From: Microbacterium terregens
GTDB lineage: Bacteria; Pseudomonadota; Alphaproteobacteria; Sphingomonadales; Sphingomonadaceae
Assembly (NCBI RefSeq): GCF_027922045.1
Contig: NZ_BSEX01000009.1
Coordinates: forward strand, 62,001 to 126,000
Direction of reading: 5' to 3'
Length of the DNA: 64,000 nt
The notes below the pieces were generated by a model. It was not told the DNA's origin. It worked only from the letters and a program-made list of their open reading frames with translations, and ran no database searches. Both the position numbers and the translations under genes were made by a program. Every line of letters starts with the position of its first letter. The stretch's first letter is position 1. Of the stretch, positions 33,869-42,215 are shown in pieces.

Positions 33869-36244
33869 CTAAAAGCGATAGCGTGCCGTCACCTGGGCGG
33901 TGCGCGGGTCCCCCGGCACGCCGGAGAACATGCCCGAATTGCCCGACTGCGGCGTGAGCAGCGTCATATAGTCCTTGTCGAACAGGTTGCGGACCAGCCC
34001 GAACACTTCCCAGCCCGCGTCCGCGGCGAAGCCGACGCGCAGGTTGATGGTCGTGTAGCCGTCGATGCGGAGGTACTTCGAATCCGATGCGTCCGCGAAA
34101 TAGCCGGTGCGCGACTGACCCTCGATGCCGACATAGGCGTCGCCGTTCAGGCCGGTCGGCCGGCGATATTCCGCGCCGTAGGAAAAGGCCCAGCGCGAGG
34201 TGCCTGGCAGATCCTTCCCCGAAAGGTCGCACACCGTCGTCCCAGACGCGATCAGCTCGAGCGGGCACGGGGCATTGTCGAAGGACACATAGTCGGCGTC
34301 GGTGAAGGCGGTGCGCAGATAGGCCGAGAGGCCGGAAACCGGCGCCAGCACCAGGTCCAGCTCGGCGCCCTGCGATCGCACGGAATCGATGTTGGCGAGG
34401 TAGCCGCGCAGCGCACCGGGGCCGGTATCGACGACGTTCGCCTGGAAATCGTCCACGTCGGTGCGGAACAGGGCGAAGTTGGCCGTGAGCTTGCGCCCGA
34501 ACCACTGGCTCTTGATGCCCACTTCGTAGGACTGCGACTTTTCCGGGCTGACGATCGCACGATCGAGCGCCGGGTTGTTGGTGGCGTTGAACGGCAGGCC
34601 CGCCAGGTTGATGCCGCCCGACTTGAAGCCGCGGGCATAGCTTGCATAGGCGAGCAGGTTCGGCCGCGCCTGCCACGACAGGTTGATGTCGCCGGTCAGC
34701 GCGTCGTCGCTGAACTTCACGTCATAGGCCTGCGGACGGAAGATCGAGAGCTTGGCCGCCTGGAGCGCCGGGTCGTTGGTCTGGAGGCCGCCGGACACGA
34801 CCGCTTCGTAGTCCGCGGTCTTGTGCTCATAGGTGTAGCGTAGCCCCGGCGTCAGCCGCAGCGTATCGGTGATGTGCCAGGTGACCTGCGCGAAGGCCGC
34901 ATAGCTCTGGATGGTCGACAGTGCCGACGAGGTGGTGATGTAGCCGTCGAGCAGGTTGGACGGGATCGCGGTGCCGTTCGCCGTCTGCGTCCCCAGCAGC
35001 CAGAAGGCGGCGTCCGAACCCCATTCGGTGACGTTCTGCCCGCGCAGCTCCTGGTAATAGGCATAGAGGCCGAGCGTATAGTCGAGCCGGTTCTGGCCGT
35101 TGGACGCGAGCCGGATCTCCTGGCTCAGCTGATCCTGCTGCACCGGGTTCGCCGACTGCGGGAGGATGTCGAGCGCGGTATAGTCGCGGTCGTTCGCCGG
35201 CTGCCAGTCCCACCAGCGATAGGCGCTGACCGAGGTGAGGGTGCTGCTGCCCAGGTCCACATCCGCGATCGCCGAGATGCCGCCGATCTCGGACCGCGCC
35301 TTCAGCTTGCCATCCGCGTCGGCAAGCCGGTCATAGGGGTCGAGGCTCGGCGGACGATAGCCGAGCGCGGCGGAAAGTGCCGGGAACTGGCGGCTGGCAG
35401 GCCGCAGCGTCTCGCCATAGCCGGCATAGACCTGGGTGCAGCAATCGGCATCGGACAGGTTGTAGTCGGCGATCAGGCGCACCCGTACGTCGTCGTTCGG
35501 CTGCCACAGCAGCTGCCCACGGACGGCGAAGTTGTCGAGGTCATTGACGTTGCGGCCGGTCAGCGTGCTCCGCACGAACCCGTCGCGCGTGGTCTTCCCC
35601 GCCGCCACGCGGAACGCCAGCGTCTCGCTGATCGGCCCGGTCACCGCCGCCTTGATCTGCCCGAACTTCTGCGTGCCGATCGAGGCCTCGAACTCGCCCT
35701 CGGGCTTGAAGTTCGGCGACTTGGTGGTGATGTTGACGGCGCCCGCGGTGGTGTTCTTGCCGAACAGCGTGCCTTGCGGCCCGCGCAGGATCTCCACCCG
35801 CTCGATGTCGAGCAGGTCGAACGCGGAGGCCGCCGGGCGGCTGTTGTAGACCTGATCGACATAGAAGCCGACGCCCTGCTCCAGGCCGTCGTTGGCAAGG
35901 CCGAACGACACGCCCAGGCCGCGGATGTTGAGCGCGGTGTTGCGCGGGTTGGACGAGGTATATTGCAGCGTCGGCGCCTGCTGCGACACCTGCTGGATGG
36001 TGAAGGTGCCGGTGCGGGCGATCTGCTCGGCGCCCAGCACGGACAGCGCGATCGGCACCGACTGCGCGCGCTCGGCGCGGCGACGGGCGGTCACCACGAC
36101 GTCCTCGCCTCCAGCGGGTTCGGCGGCAGGCGCCCCCTGCACCTCGGCTGCCGCAACGGCTTCGGCCGCCGGGGCGGGCGGCTCCGTGCTCGCCAGCGGA
36201 GCCGTGGTCTGCAACGCCAATATCACCGCAAGCGAACTCGGCAC
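33869..36244 (-). CDS. TonB-dependent outer-membrane receptor
   Basis: This is a 791-residue outer-membrane transporter energised by TonB. After a signal-like start and an Ala/Pro-rich stretch, EDVVVTARRRAERAQSVPIA is a TonB-box region. The plug domain (~60-165) has RGLGVSFGLANDGLEQGVGF and VEILRGPQGTLFGKNTTAGA, and a 22-strand barrel follows to the terminal RYRF. The GTG at 36244 is chosen because AGGGAGG lies 6-7 nt upstream, whereas the TTG at 36250 directly abuts it. Substrate unknown. The plug style matches the large sphingomonad receptor group for aromatics or plant compounds rather than siderophores. Confidence 0.9.
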   Translation of the reverse strand: MPSSLAVILALQTTAPLASTEPPAPAAEAVAAAEVQGAPAAEPAGGEDVVVTARRRAERAQSVPIALSVLGAEQIARTGTFTIQQVSQQAPTLQYTSSNPRNTALNIRGLGVSFGLANDGLEQGVGFYVDQVYNSRPAASAFDLLDIERVEILRGPQGTLFGKNTTAGAVNITTKSPNFKPEGEFEASIGTQKFGQIKAAVTGPISETLAFRVAAGKTTRDGFVRSTLTGRNVNDLDNFAVRGQLLWQPNDDVRVRLIADYNLSDADCCTQVYAGYGETLRPASRQFPALSAALGYRPPSLDPYDRLADADGKLKARSEIGGISAIADVDLGSSTLTSVSAYRWWDWQPANDRDYTALDILPQSANPVQQDQLSQEIRLASNGQNRLDYTLGLYAYYQELRGQNVTEWGSDAAFWLLGTQTANGTAIPSNLLDGYITTSSALSTIQSYAAFAQVTWHITDTLRLTPGLRYTYEHKTADYEAVVSGGLQTNDPALQAAKLSIFRPQAYDVKFSDDALTGDINLSWQARPNLLAYASYARGFKSGGINLAGLPFNATNNPALDRAIVSPEKSQSYEVGIKSQWFGRKLTANFALFRTDVDDFQANVVDTGPGALRGYLANIDSVRSQGAELDLVLAPVSGLSAYLRTAFTDADYVSFDNAPCPLELIASGTTVCDLSGKDLPGTSRWAFSYGAEYRRPTGLNGDAYVGIEGQSRTGYFADASDSKYLRIDGYTTINLRVGFAADAGWEVFGLVRNLFDKDYMTLLTPQSGNSGMFSGVPGDPRTAQVTARYRF

Positions 36245-36276
36245 AATCAACCTCCCTGTTGTCTATCGGCGCCAAT

Positions 36277-36295
36277 CTCCACTGATTTAGTGGAG
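36277..36295. promoter_or_regulatory. Operator-like palindrome upstream of TonB receptor gene
   Basis: CTCCACT-GATTT-AGTGGAG is a perfect 7-bp inverted repeat with 5-bp spacer, 33 bp upstream of the GTG start, where a repressor would overlap the promoter. No regulator gene is adjacent, so the binding protein is unknown. Confidence 0.5.
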
Positions 36296-36410
36296 TATCA
36301 ACATGGATGCTGCTTTACCAGCGACAAGCAGGGCTATCGGACGGGCGATGGCACCGTTTCGGCGGGGCTAGGCAGGCGCGGCAGGAGGCAGGTTGTGGAA
36401 GGGCTGGGCG

Positions 36411-38255
36411 CTAGTCCTCGCGCGCCTCATCTGCCGGTTCCTGGGCTTCCGGCTCCTTCGGCTCCTTGGGCTTCGGGAGGTATTTCGTCGGGAGGGGCGC
36501 AGGAGTCACCGGGCGCCCGGCGGGATCCTTGTTCGCCGACGCCGACACCTGCTCGGGCGCCATCGCGTAGATTGGCCCGACGCTGTTGCCGGTCACGCGA
36601 TAGCGCGCGGCCGTCTTGGGCGGCGCGAACAAGGCGATCGGCAGCGGTGCCACGCCCTTGCCGAGGATGAAGCGGTTGTCGCTCACCTCGATGGTCGGGT
36701 TGGCCCCGAGCGGGCGTGCGCGAATGCCGATCGACTCATCCGCCTGCGGGGTCAGGACGCGCACCTCGTTGCCGCGGATCACGGTCCGCGTGGCGCCGCC
36801 GCCCAGCATGCGCACCGGATCGCCGGCGGGCTTGTCGAACACCAGGCGGTTGTCGAGCATCTGCAACTCCCCGGTGCTGAGATAGGAGAAGTCGCAGCCG
36901 ACGTTCTCGAACCGGTTTCCCTGCACCAGCATCCGGCTGAAATAGCTGGCGGTGCAGGTGCCGGCGCCGCGTTCCCCGGCCCATACCAGATGGTTGTTGA
37001 GGAACTGGACGTCGATGCTGCCGTCGTTGCGACGGAAGCCGGAGCTCCTGAGGGCCAGCAGCGACGTGCCCTTCGGCTTGCCATAGCGCCCCTTGCCGAA
37101 GCGGATGTGGAGCGTGGAGCCACTGCCGTCCTGGCTGCCGTAGTTGTCGCGAAAGACGATGTTCTTCGCCGCGTAGAAGGTGACGTAGCAGAAGTTGCCG
37201 ACGTTCTTGACGATGTTGTGGTGGGCAAGCGCGTTGAAGCAGCCCTCGAAGTCGACGCCCACGTCCGTCATGGAGTCGATTTCGTTGTAGGCGACGAGGA
37301 TCCCGTCACCGTTGTTGCCATAGACGCCGCCGTTCCCGCCCGACAACTTGTTGTGGGTGATGTAGACCTCGCGCACGCGGCGCATGAATTGCGGGGCGCC
37401 GCCCTCGCGGTAGCGGGCGCCGCCGCCCCACCAGCTCACCTTGGCGAAGCGGCCGACGTTGCCGACGGCGGCGACCCGGCGGGCGAAGTTGAACCGTACG
37501 ACCTGGCTCAAATAGGAGCCCGCATCGACCCGGTTGTCGTAGACGAAGATGTCCTCGTTGAGGTCGTCGGGCCGGGTGGGATGGAAGCCCGCGGCAACTG
37601 CGGGGTCCACGATCTCCTTGCGCCCCTTGTTGTAGCTGCGGTTCACCTTGCGCAGGTGCGTGACCAGCAGCGCGCCCATGCGGTCCGTCGAGCAGCGCGT
37701 GACCGAGACGTTGCGCAGATTGTTGCCGACCAGGATCAGCCCCAGCGGCTTGTGCGGTTCGGGCCGCACCACGCGGATACTGTCGATATGGATGTCGCGC
37801 AGGAAGTCGGCCGGATCGCCGCTTGCGGGCGCTGCGGTGAACAGGCCGGTATCCTTGCCTTCCACCCGGATCACCGAAGCGTCGCCGGCTCCCAGGATCG
37901 TGATCGGTGCCGAAAGCTTGATCTGGCGGGTCACGCGGATCGCGCCCGCCGGGATCAGCAGTATCTTCACCCCGCTCGCGATCGCCTTCTCGAACGCCTC
38001 GGTATCGTCGGTCTTGCCGTCGAGTGTCGCGCCGAAGCTGCGAATATCACGCCCTTTGCTGCGGGCCGCCGCGAAGCCCGCGTAGAGCGCGCGCCGGGTC
38101 GGGGCCCAGCTCGGCCAGTCCGCATCCTCACCCTCGGCGCCGACCCCTCCGCCGGCACGCGAATGCGTGGCCGCGAAGGCACCCACGGCGGCGAGCCCCG
38201 AGAGCGGCAGGAGCGAACGGCGGGTGAAGCGAAGGCGGTGCGAGGCGTCGGACAT
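36411..38255 (-). CDS. Tat-exported right-handed beta-helix protein
   Basis: This is a 614-residue secreted protein. A twin-arginine signal is visible in FTRRSLLPLSGLAAVGAFA. Residues ~65-110 (IRSFGATLDGKTDDTEAFEKA) match the N-terminal pectate-lyase-like motif of GH28-type and phage-tail beta-helices. The body contains many NxL/NxV rungs (YITHNKLSGG, VAYNEIDSM, FLNNHLVWA). The C-terminus is Pro/Glu/Lys-rich (KEPKEPEAQEPADE). It could be a polysaccharide lyase, epimerase or a binding protein; no catalytic set can be assigned with confidence. It lies between the TonB receptor and a cyclophilin gene. Confidence 0.8.
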   Translation of the reverse strand: MSDASHRLRFTRRSLLPLSGLAAVGAFAATHSRAGGGVGAEGEDADWPSWAPTRRALYAGFAAARSKGRDIRSFGATLDGKTDDTEAFEKAIASGVKILLIPAGAIRVTRQIKLSAPITILGAGDASVIRVEGKDTGLFTAAPASGDPADFLRDIHIDSIRVVRPEPHKPLGLILVGNNLRNVSVTRCSTDRMGALLVTHLRKVNRSYNKGRKEIVDPAVAAGFHPTRPDDLNEDIFVYDNRVDAGSYLSQVVRFNFARRVAAVGNVGRFAKVSWWGGGARYREGGAPQFMRRVREVYITHNKLSGGNGGVYGNNGDGILVAYNEIDSMTDVGVDFEGCFNALAHHNIVKNVGNFCYVTFYAAKNIVFRDNYGSQDGSGSTLHIRFGKGRYGKPKGTSLLALRSSGFRRNDGSIDVQFLNNHLVWAGERGAGTCTASYFSRMLVQGNRFENVGCDFSYLSTGELQMLDNRLVFDKPAGDPVRMLGGGATRTVIRGNEVRVLTPQADESIGIRARPLGANPTIEVSDNRFILGKGVAPLPIALFAPPKTAARYRVTGNSVGPIYAMAPEQVSASANKDPAGRPVTPAPLPTKYLPKPKEPKEPEAQEPADEARED

Positions 38256-38361
38256 GAAGGGCAAACTCGTTCAACGGAAACGACGTTCCCTCTCGGCGGC
38301 GCGGCCGAGCGAGGCACGCGGCTTGCGGCGGCCGGTGCGCCGGCTCCGCCGAAGCGGGAGG

Positions 38362-38964
38362 TCAGTCGATCCGGCGGGCGGACAGGATGCGGACGGGATC
38401 GGCGATCATCTCGCCCTTGAAGTGGCCGCCTTCGCTCACGGGCGCGTTCAGGATGCGGTGGACGACCTCCATCCCCTCGACCACCCGGCCGAACGCCGCG
38501 TAGCCGAGGTTGTCGCCTTCGCGGCTGGGGTCCGCGTCGAGCGAGGGCTGCGCGCCCACGCTGATGGTGAAGTCGCCCTGCGCGGTGCCGGGCGCCAGGC
38601 GCGCGATGGAGATCGCGCCGTCGACATGGCGCACGCCCGTTTGGGTGGTCGGCTCATGCTTGATCGGCGGCAGCACCCGCTTGGGGGCGTTCTGCACGCC
38701 AAACTGGACGAAGCCGAAGGTCGGGGTGACGCGCACCGTGCGGTAGAAGACGGTGCCGTCCAGCCGCTTCTCGTCGACATAGCGCAGGAAATTGGCGGTG
38801 GTGATCGGCGCGCGGCTCTTTTCCAGCTCCAGCACGATGCTGCCCTCGCTGGTCTCGACCTTCACCCGCGCCATTTCGGCGGCGGGAGGGGCGGCGGCAG
38901 GCGTCTGGGCGAGGGCGGGAGCGGCGCACAGCGCCGCGACGAGCAGGAGCAGGCGTTTCAACAT
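38362..38964 (-). CDS. Periplasmic cyclophilin-type peptidyl-prolyl isomerase
   Basis: This is a 200-residue protein with a Sec signal (LKRLLLLVAALCAAPALAQ). The cyclophilin core is recognisable from VETSEGSIVLELEKSRAPIT, LDGTVFYRTVRVTPTFGFVQ, which keeps the catalytic Arg, and GYAAFGRVVEGMEVV. It is shorter in loops than typical PpiA. It should assist folding of exported proteins, perhaps including the neighbouring beta-helix protein. A paralogous secreted cyclophilin is at 11598-12257. Confidence 0.88.
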   Translation of the reverse strand: MLKRLLLLVAALCAAPALAQTPAAAPPAAEMARVKVETSEGSIVLELEKSRAPITTANFLRYVDEKRLDGTVFYRTVRVTPTFGFVQFGVQNAPKRVLPPIKHEPTTQTGVRHVDGAISIARLAPGTAQGDFTISVGAQPSLDADPSREGDNLGYAAFGRVVEGMEVVHRILNAPVSEGGHFKGEMIADPVRILSARRID

Positions 38965-39122
38965 GGGGCACAGCCTATGCGCTCGGCCGTTACGACGCCA
39001 GCCGGGGCGCGGCTTTGCGCAGCCGGAGCTTTTCTTTGCTGGGACAGCGCGGGCCGCATCCCCATGTTGCGGTCACACCCGCCGTGCCGTTAATGGCGCG
39101 ACAGTTTCGAGACGGAAAAGAG

Positions 39123-40091
39123 ATGACCACCCACACCACCCGCATGCTGATCCTCGGCTCCGGCCCGGCCGGGCTCTCCGCCGCCATCTATGGCGCGCGC
39201 GCCGGCCTGAACCCGATCGTGGTGCAGGGCATCCAGCCCGGCGGGCAGCTCACCACGACCACGGACGTCGAGAACTACCCCGGCTTCGCGGAGGTGATCC
39301 AGGGCCCCTGGCTGATGGAGCAGATGCAGGCCCAGGCCGAGCACGTCGGCACGCGGATGATGTACGACACCATCGTCGAGGTGGACGTGAGCCAGCGCCC
39401 GTTCCGCCTGATCGGCGACGGCGGCGACGTCTATGAAGGCGACGTGCTGGTGATCGCGACCGGTGCCCAGGCACGCTGGCTGGGCCTGGAGACGGAGGAA
39501 GCGCTGAAGGGCAAGGGCGTCAGCGCCTGCGCGACCTGCGACGGCTTCTTCTACCGCGGCAAGAAGGTGGCGGTGATCGGCGGCGGCAACACCGCGGTCG
39601 AGGAAGCGCTCTATCTCACGAACCACTCGCCTGACGTGACGATCATCCATCGCCGCGACAGCTTCCGCGCCGAAAAGATCCTGCAGGAACGGCTGTTCGC
39701 GCACGACGCGGTGAGCGTGCTCTGGAACAAGAAGGTCGAGCGGTTCATCGACGGCGGCGGCAACGTCGGACTGGTCGGCATCGAGCTCAAGGACACGGTC
39801 ACCGGCGAGCTGTCGCAGATCGAGGTCGACGGCGGTTTCGTCGCGATCGGGCACCATCCCGCGACCGAGTTGTTCCGCGGCCATGTCGAGCTGGACGAGG
39901 ACGGCTATATCGTCGTGGAGAAGGGCTCGACCCGCACGAACGTGCCGGGCGTGTTCGCGTGCGGCGACGTCACCGACAAGGTCTATCGCCAGGCCGTGAC
40001 TGCGGCGGGCACGGGCTGCATGGCCGCGCTCGACGCCGAGCGTTTCCTGGCCGAGGCGGACTTCGAGAAGATCGCCGAAGCCGCCGAGTGA
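39123..40091 (+). CDS. trxB: Thioredoxin-disulfide reductase
   Basis: This is a 322-residue FAD flavoenzyme that reduces thioredoxin with NADPH. The FAD site is LILGSGPAGLSAAIYGARAG, the redox-active disulfide is CATC in VSACATCDGFFYRG, the NADPH site is VIGGGNTAVEEALYL with HRRDSFRA, and VFACGDVTDKVYRQA closes the second FAD motif. Length is standard. GAAAAGAG precedes the ATG. A 41-nt repeat doublet follows the stop. Confidence 0.97.
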   Translation: MTTHTTRMLILGSGPAGLSAAIYGARAGLNPIVVQGIQPGGQLTTTTDVENYPGFAEVIQGPWLMEQMQAQAEHVGTRMMYDTIVEVDVSQRPFRLIGDGGDVYEGDVLVIATGAQARWLGLETEEALKGKGVSACATCDGFFYRGKKVAVIGGGNTAVEEALYLTNHSPDVTIIHRRDSFRAEKILQERLFAHDAVSVLWNKKVERFIDGGGNVGLVGIELKDTVTGELSQIEVDGGFVAIGHHPATELFRGHVELDEDGYIVVEKGSTRTNVPGVFACGDVTDKVYRQAVTAAGTGCMAALDAERFLAEADFEKIAEAAE

Positions 40092-40111
40092 TCTGCCTCT
40101 CCTCCGTTTGT

Positions 40112-40209
40112 CTCGAGTAGGGATCGAGCTTGTCGAGAGCCCGTATCGAGAGAGCCACAACGACCGACCTCTCGATACGCCGTCTCGACAAGCTCGACGG
40201 CTACTCGAG
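40112..40209. repeat. 41-nt repeat in inverted doublet (REP/BIME-like)
   Basis: Unit 1 at 40112-40152 and unit 2 at 40169-40209 are reverse-complement copies that differ only at two triplets (GGA/CCG and GCC/CGG). Two of the three changed pairs are compensatory within each unit's own hairpin, which indicates that structure is selected or copied as a fold. The doublet lies between the convergent 3' ends of trxB and the XrtA hydrolase gene and could end both transcripts. It differs from the repeat family at 18957 and 41280. Confidence 0.82.
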
Positions 40210-40238
40210 GCGAACGGAGAAAGAGCCAGCGGCGTAGC

Positions 40239-41027
40239 CTAGCCGAGGGCCTCCCGCACGCGCGCGTGCAGCCATTCGGCGTCGGGGGCGCGCGCGAAGC
40301 TGTGGCTGGCGGTGTCGTGCTCCAGCACGGGGATGCGGCTGCGGATCGGGTCGAACACGGGTCCGCGCCAGGCATCGGCGCAGGCGATCGCCGTGTTGTC
40401 GCGTCGTGCAAGCAGGAGCGTAACCGGAACCTCGCTCCCGGCGAGGCTGGCGGCGACCTGGCCGGCAAGTGCGCGCGACCGCGGGCGCGCGAGCGCGCGT
40501 ACGCCACGTGCCAGCTTGCCCAGATCGACCTGCCCGCGCAGCAGCCGGAGCCAATGCCTGGGGTCCCGAAGCCGCTCGGCATAGCGCGCGCGCACCGCGG
40601 CGGGCGGGGGCGTGTCGCCCTCGTTCTCGACCAGCCACGGATTGGCGAGGAGCAGCGCGTCGATGCCCGCCGCTTGGTGGAACAGGGCCAGCGTCGTCGC
40701 GGCATCGCAGTTGCCGAAGCCCAGGATGCGGGTGAGGTCGGGTGCCTCTACGCGAAACGCCGCGACGGCGGCGGCCAGGTCCGCGCCGCTGTCGGCAAAG
40801 CCGCGGTTCTCGCCCGTCGAATCGCCGATGCCGCGCCGGTCGTAGCGGAACACGGGCCACCCGCCGGCCGCGATCCGCTGCGCGAGCAGGGCCATGCCCC
40901 GGTGCGCGCCGATCCGCAGCTCGTTGCCGCCCGAGACGATGAGCAGCCCGGCGCTGCCCGGCGCCGCGTCCAGCGTCGCGGCAAGCCGCTCGCCAGCGCA
41001 GGGGAACTCGATCAGGCGGCGCGCCAC
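40239..41027 (-). CDS. Exosortase A system-associated hydrolase 1
   Basis: This is a 262-residue alpha/beta hydrolase of the family linked to XrtA loci (TIGR03100-type). Motifs: GLLIVSGGNELRIGAHRGMA near the oxyanion site, FRYDRRGIGDSTGEN, and the nucleophile elbow region LGFGNCDAATTLALF, in which a Cys-Asp replaces the usual Ser; HDTASHSFARAPDAEW holds the His. The GTG at 41027 overlaps the upstream hydrolase 2 gene by 16 nt. Role unknown; thioester or ester hydrolysis on acyl carrier or glycan intermediates is a reasonable guess. Confidence 0.87.
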   Translation of the reverse strand: MARRLIEFPCAGERLAATLDAAPGSAGLLIVSGGNELRIGAHRGMALLAQRIAAGGWPVFRYDRRGIGDSTGENRGFADSGADLAAAVAAFRVEAPDLTRILGFGNCDAATTLALFHQAAGIDALLLANPWLVENEGDTPPPAAVRARYAERLRDPRHWLRLLRGQVDLGKLARGVRALARPRSRALAGQVAASLAGSEVPVTLLLARRDNTAIACADAWRGPVFDPIRSRIPVLEHDTASHSFARAPDAEWLHARVREALG

Positions 41028-41833
41028 GTTCGCACCCAGTCGGCAATGTCGGCGGCAAGTGCCTGGGCGAGCGCGGGATCCGCGTCCGGCTCGGCGCGCC
41101 GCCAGGGCGACGGATAGGGTAGGCGGCGGTCGGCCGGGCGGGCATCGTTCTCCAGCCGGACGATCCGGTCCGGCGTGCCGATGTCCGCCCCGGCGAGCGC
41201 ATCGAGCAGGCGAAGGCCGATCCGGTTGCCCGCGATCTCGACCGCCGCCCCTGCGGCACCCTCGCGTACCCCGTCGCCGTGCTCCTGCGCAGGCAGGAGC
41301 CCAGGGTTGCTCTGTTCAGACAAGCGTTGTTCTGCTTGGTTCTGGATCCCTGCCTGCGCAGGGATACGGTCGTGTGCGGAGGTGCCTTGCGTCTTTCCCA
41401 ACGGCCTCACGCCTTCCGGCGTCCCGGCCGAACGCGCGGTGCGGTGCAGCTCCCGCAACAGCTCGGCACCGGTCTGCGGCGACAGCGACCAGCGCGCCTG
41501 AACGTCTGCTTCGCCGTCGAGCAGGGCCCCGGCGCGAATGCTTGCCGCGAACCGAGGCTGGGGCAGCGTCGCAACGCATGCGGCAAACGCAGCGCGCCAG
41601 TCCGCCAACGCGGCGTCTTCGGTCGGGAGCAGGCTCTCGCCCTGGCCCGGCAGGTCCGGAAGCACCCCTGCGATGCCCATGTCCGACAGCTGGCGCAGCA
41701 CCGACACCATCAGCGTGCGGGTGCGGTTCGCCTCCTCAAAGGGCGGCAGGGCAAGCACCACAACCGGCCCGGTGGCGGGACCGAAGCGAAGCATCGCCTC
41801 TGTGCCGCCGGGCCAGTCGTAGCGGTCGATCAA
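41012..41833 (-). CDS. Exosortase A system-associated hydrolase 2, with in-frame repeat insertion
   Basis: This is a 273-residue alpha/beta-hydrolase-like protein of the TIGR03101 type: LALPPFEEANRTRTLMVSVL and GVLPDLPGQGESLLPTE are family landmarks. The start is TTG at 41833, overlapping the ACP gene stop (TTGA). Residues ~156-185 (including RIPAQAGIQNQAEQ and NPGLLPAQEHGDG) are encoded by a palindromic repeat doublet inserted in frame, so the protein carries extra residues that should form a surface loop. The catalytic His region is not clear. Either the loop is tolerated or the protein is impaired. Confidence 0.78.
   Translation of the reverse strand: MIDRYDWPGGTEAMLRFGPATGPVVVLALPPFEEANRTRTLMVSVLRQLSDMGIAGVLPDLPGQGESLLPTEDAALADWRAAFAACVATLPQPRFAASIRAGALLDGEADVQARWSLSPQTGAELLRELHRTARSAGTPEGVRPLGKTQGTSAHDRIPAQAGIQNQAEQRLSEQSNPGLLPAQEHGDGVREGAAGAAVEIAGNRIGLRLLDALAGADIGTPDRIVRLENDARPADRRLPYPSPWRRAEPDADPALAQALAADIADWVRTWRAA
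41280..41368. repeat. REP-like palindromic doublet inside a coding sequence
   Basis: Units at 41280-41304 (stem GCTCCTGC/GCAGGAGC) and 41342-41368 (stem ATCCCTGC/GCAGGGAT) are inverted copies whose only stem differences (GCT/AGC against ATC/GAT) are compensatory. They share layout with the doublet at 18957-19045. On the coding strand they encode an IPAQAGIQ-type peptide. Confidence 0.82.
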
Positions 41834-42102
41834 TGCACCGCCTTGCCCATGGCGAAGCGGGTCAGCGAGCCGAAGGTCGCCAGCGTATCGCCGTCGATGT
41901 CGTCGTCCTCGATCAGGATCCCCAGCCGGTCCTCGATCTCGGTGAGCACCCCCGCCACCGCCATGGAGTCGAGCTCCGGCAGCGCGCCGAACAGCGGCGT
42001 TTCGGCATCGAACGCCGCCACCCGCTCGGCCGACAGGCCCAGCACCTCCCGCAGCACGGCCCGCACGGTGTTCTCGATCTCGTTCGCCTGTTCCGGAACC
42101 AA
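41830..42102 (-). CDS. Acyl carrier protein, XrtA locus
   Basis: This is a 90-residue ACP. The phosphopantetheine site is Ser46 in LPELDSMAVAGVLTEIEDR, and the flanking helices are typical of PKS/NRPS-type carriers. The start is a TTG at 42102, chosen because GAGGAAAA lies at good distance; no in-frame ATG is close. It diverges from the acyl-CoA ligase gene with ~100 bp between starts. Ligase, carrier, decarboxylase and the two hydrolases form the small-molecule module usually attached to XrtA loci, which may make an acyl or amine substituent for the polysaccharide or a signal. Confidence 0.88.
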   Translation of the reverse strand: MVPEQANEIENTVRAVLREVLGLSAERVAAFDAETPLFGALPELDSMAVAGVLTEIEDRLGILIEDDDIDGDTLATFGSLTRFAMGKAVH

Positions 42103-42215
42103 GGGATTTTCCTCTTGCTGATTGGACCCGCTGTTAGTCGTCGCAGGCCCGAAAGCCAAGCTGCGCGCATGATGCGGGCGTGGCTTTGGCGACGGCATCG
42201 GCTATGCGCTCGCCC

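Noticed and set aside
36393..38420. 675-residue plus-strand open frame opposite the beta-helix gene
   Set aside because: No recognisable motif; the opposite strand has a Tat signal and beta-helix rungs.
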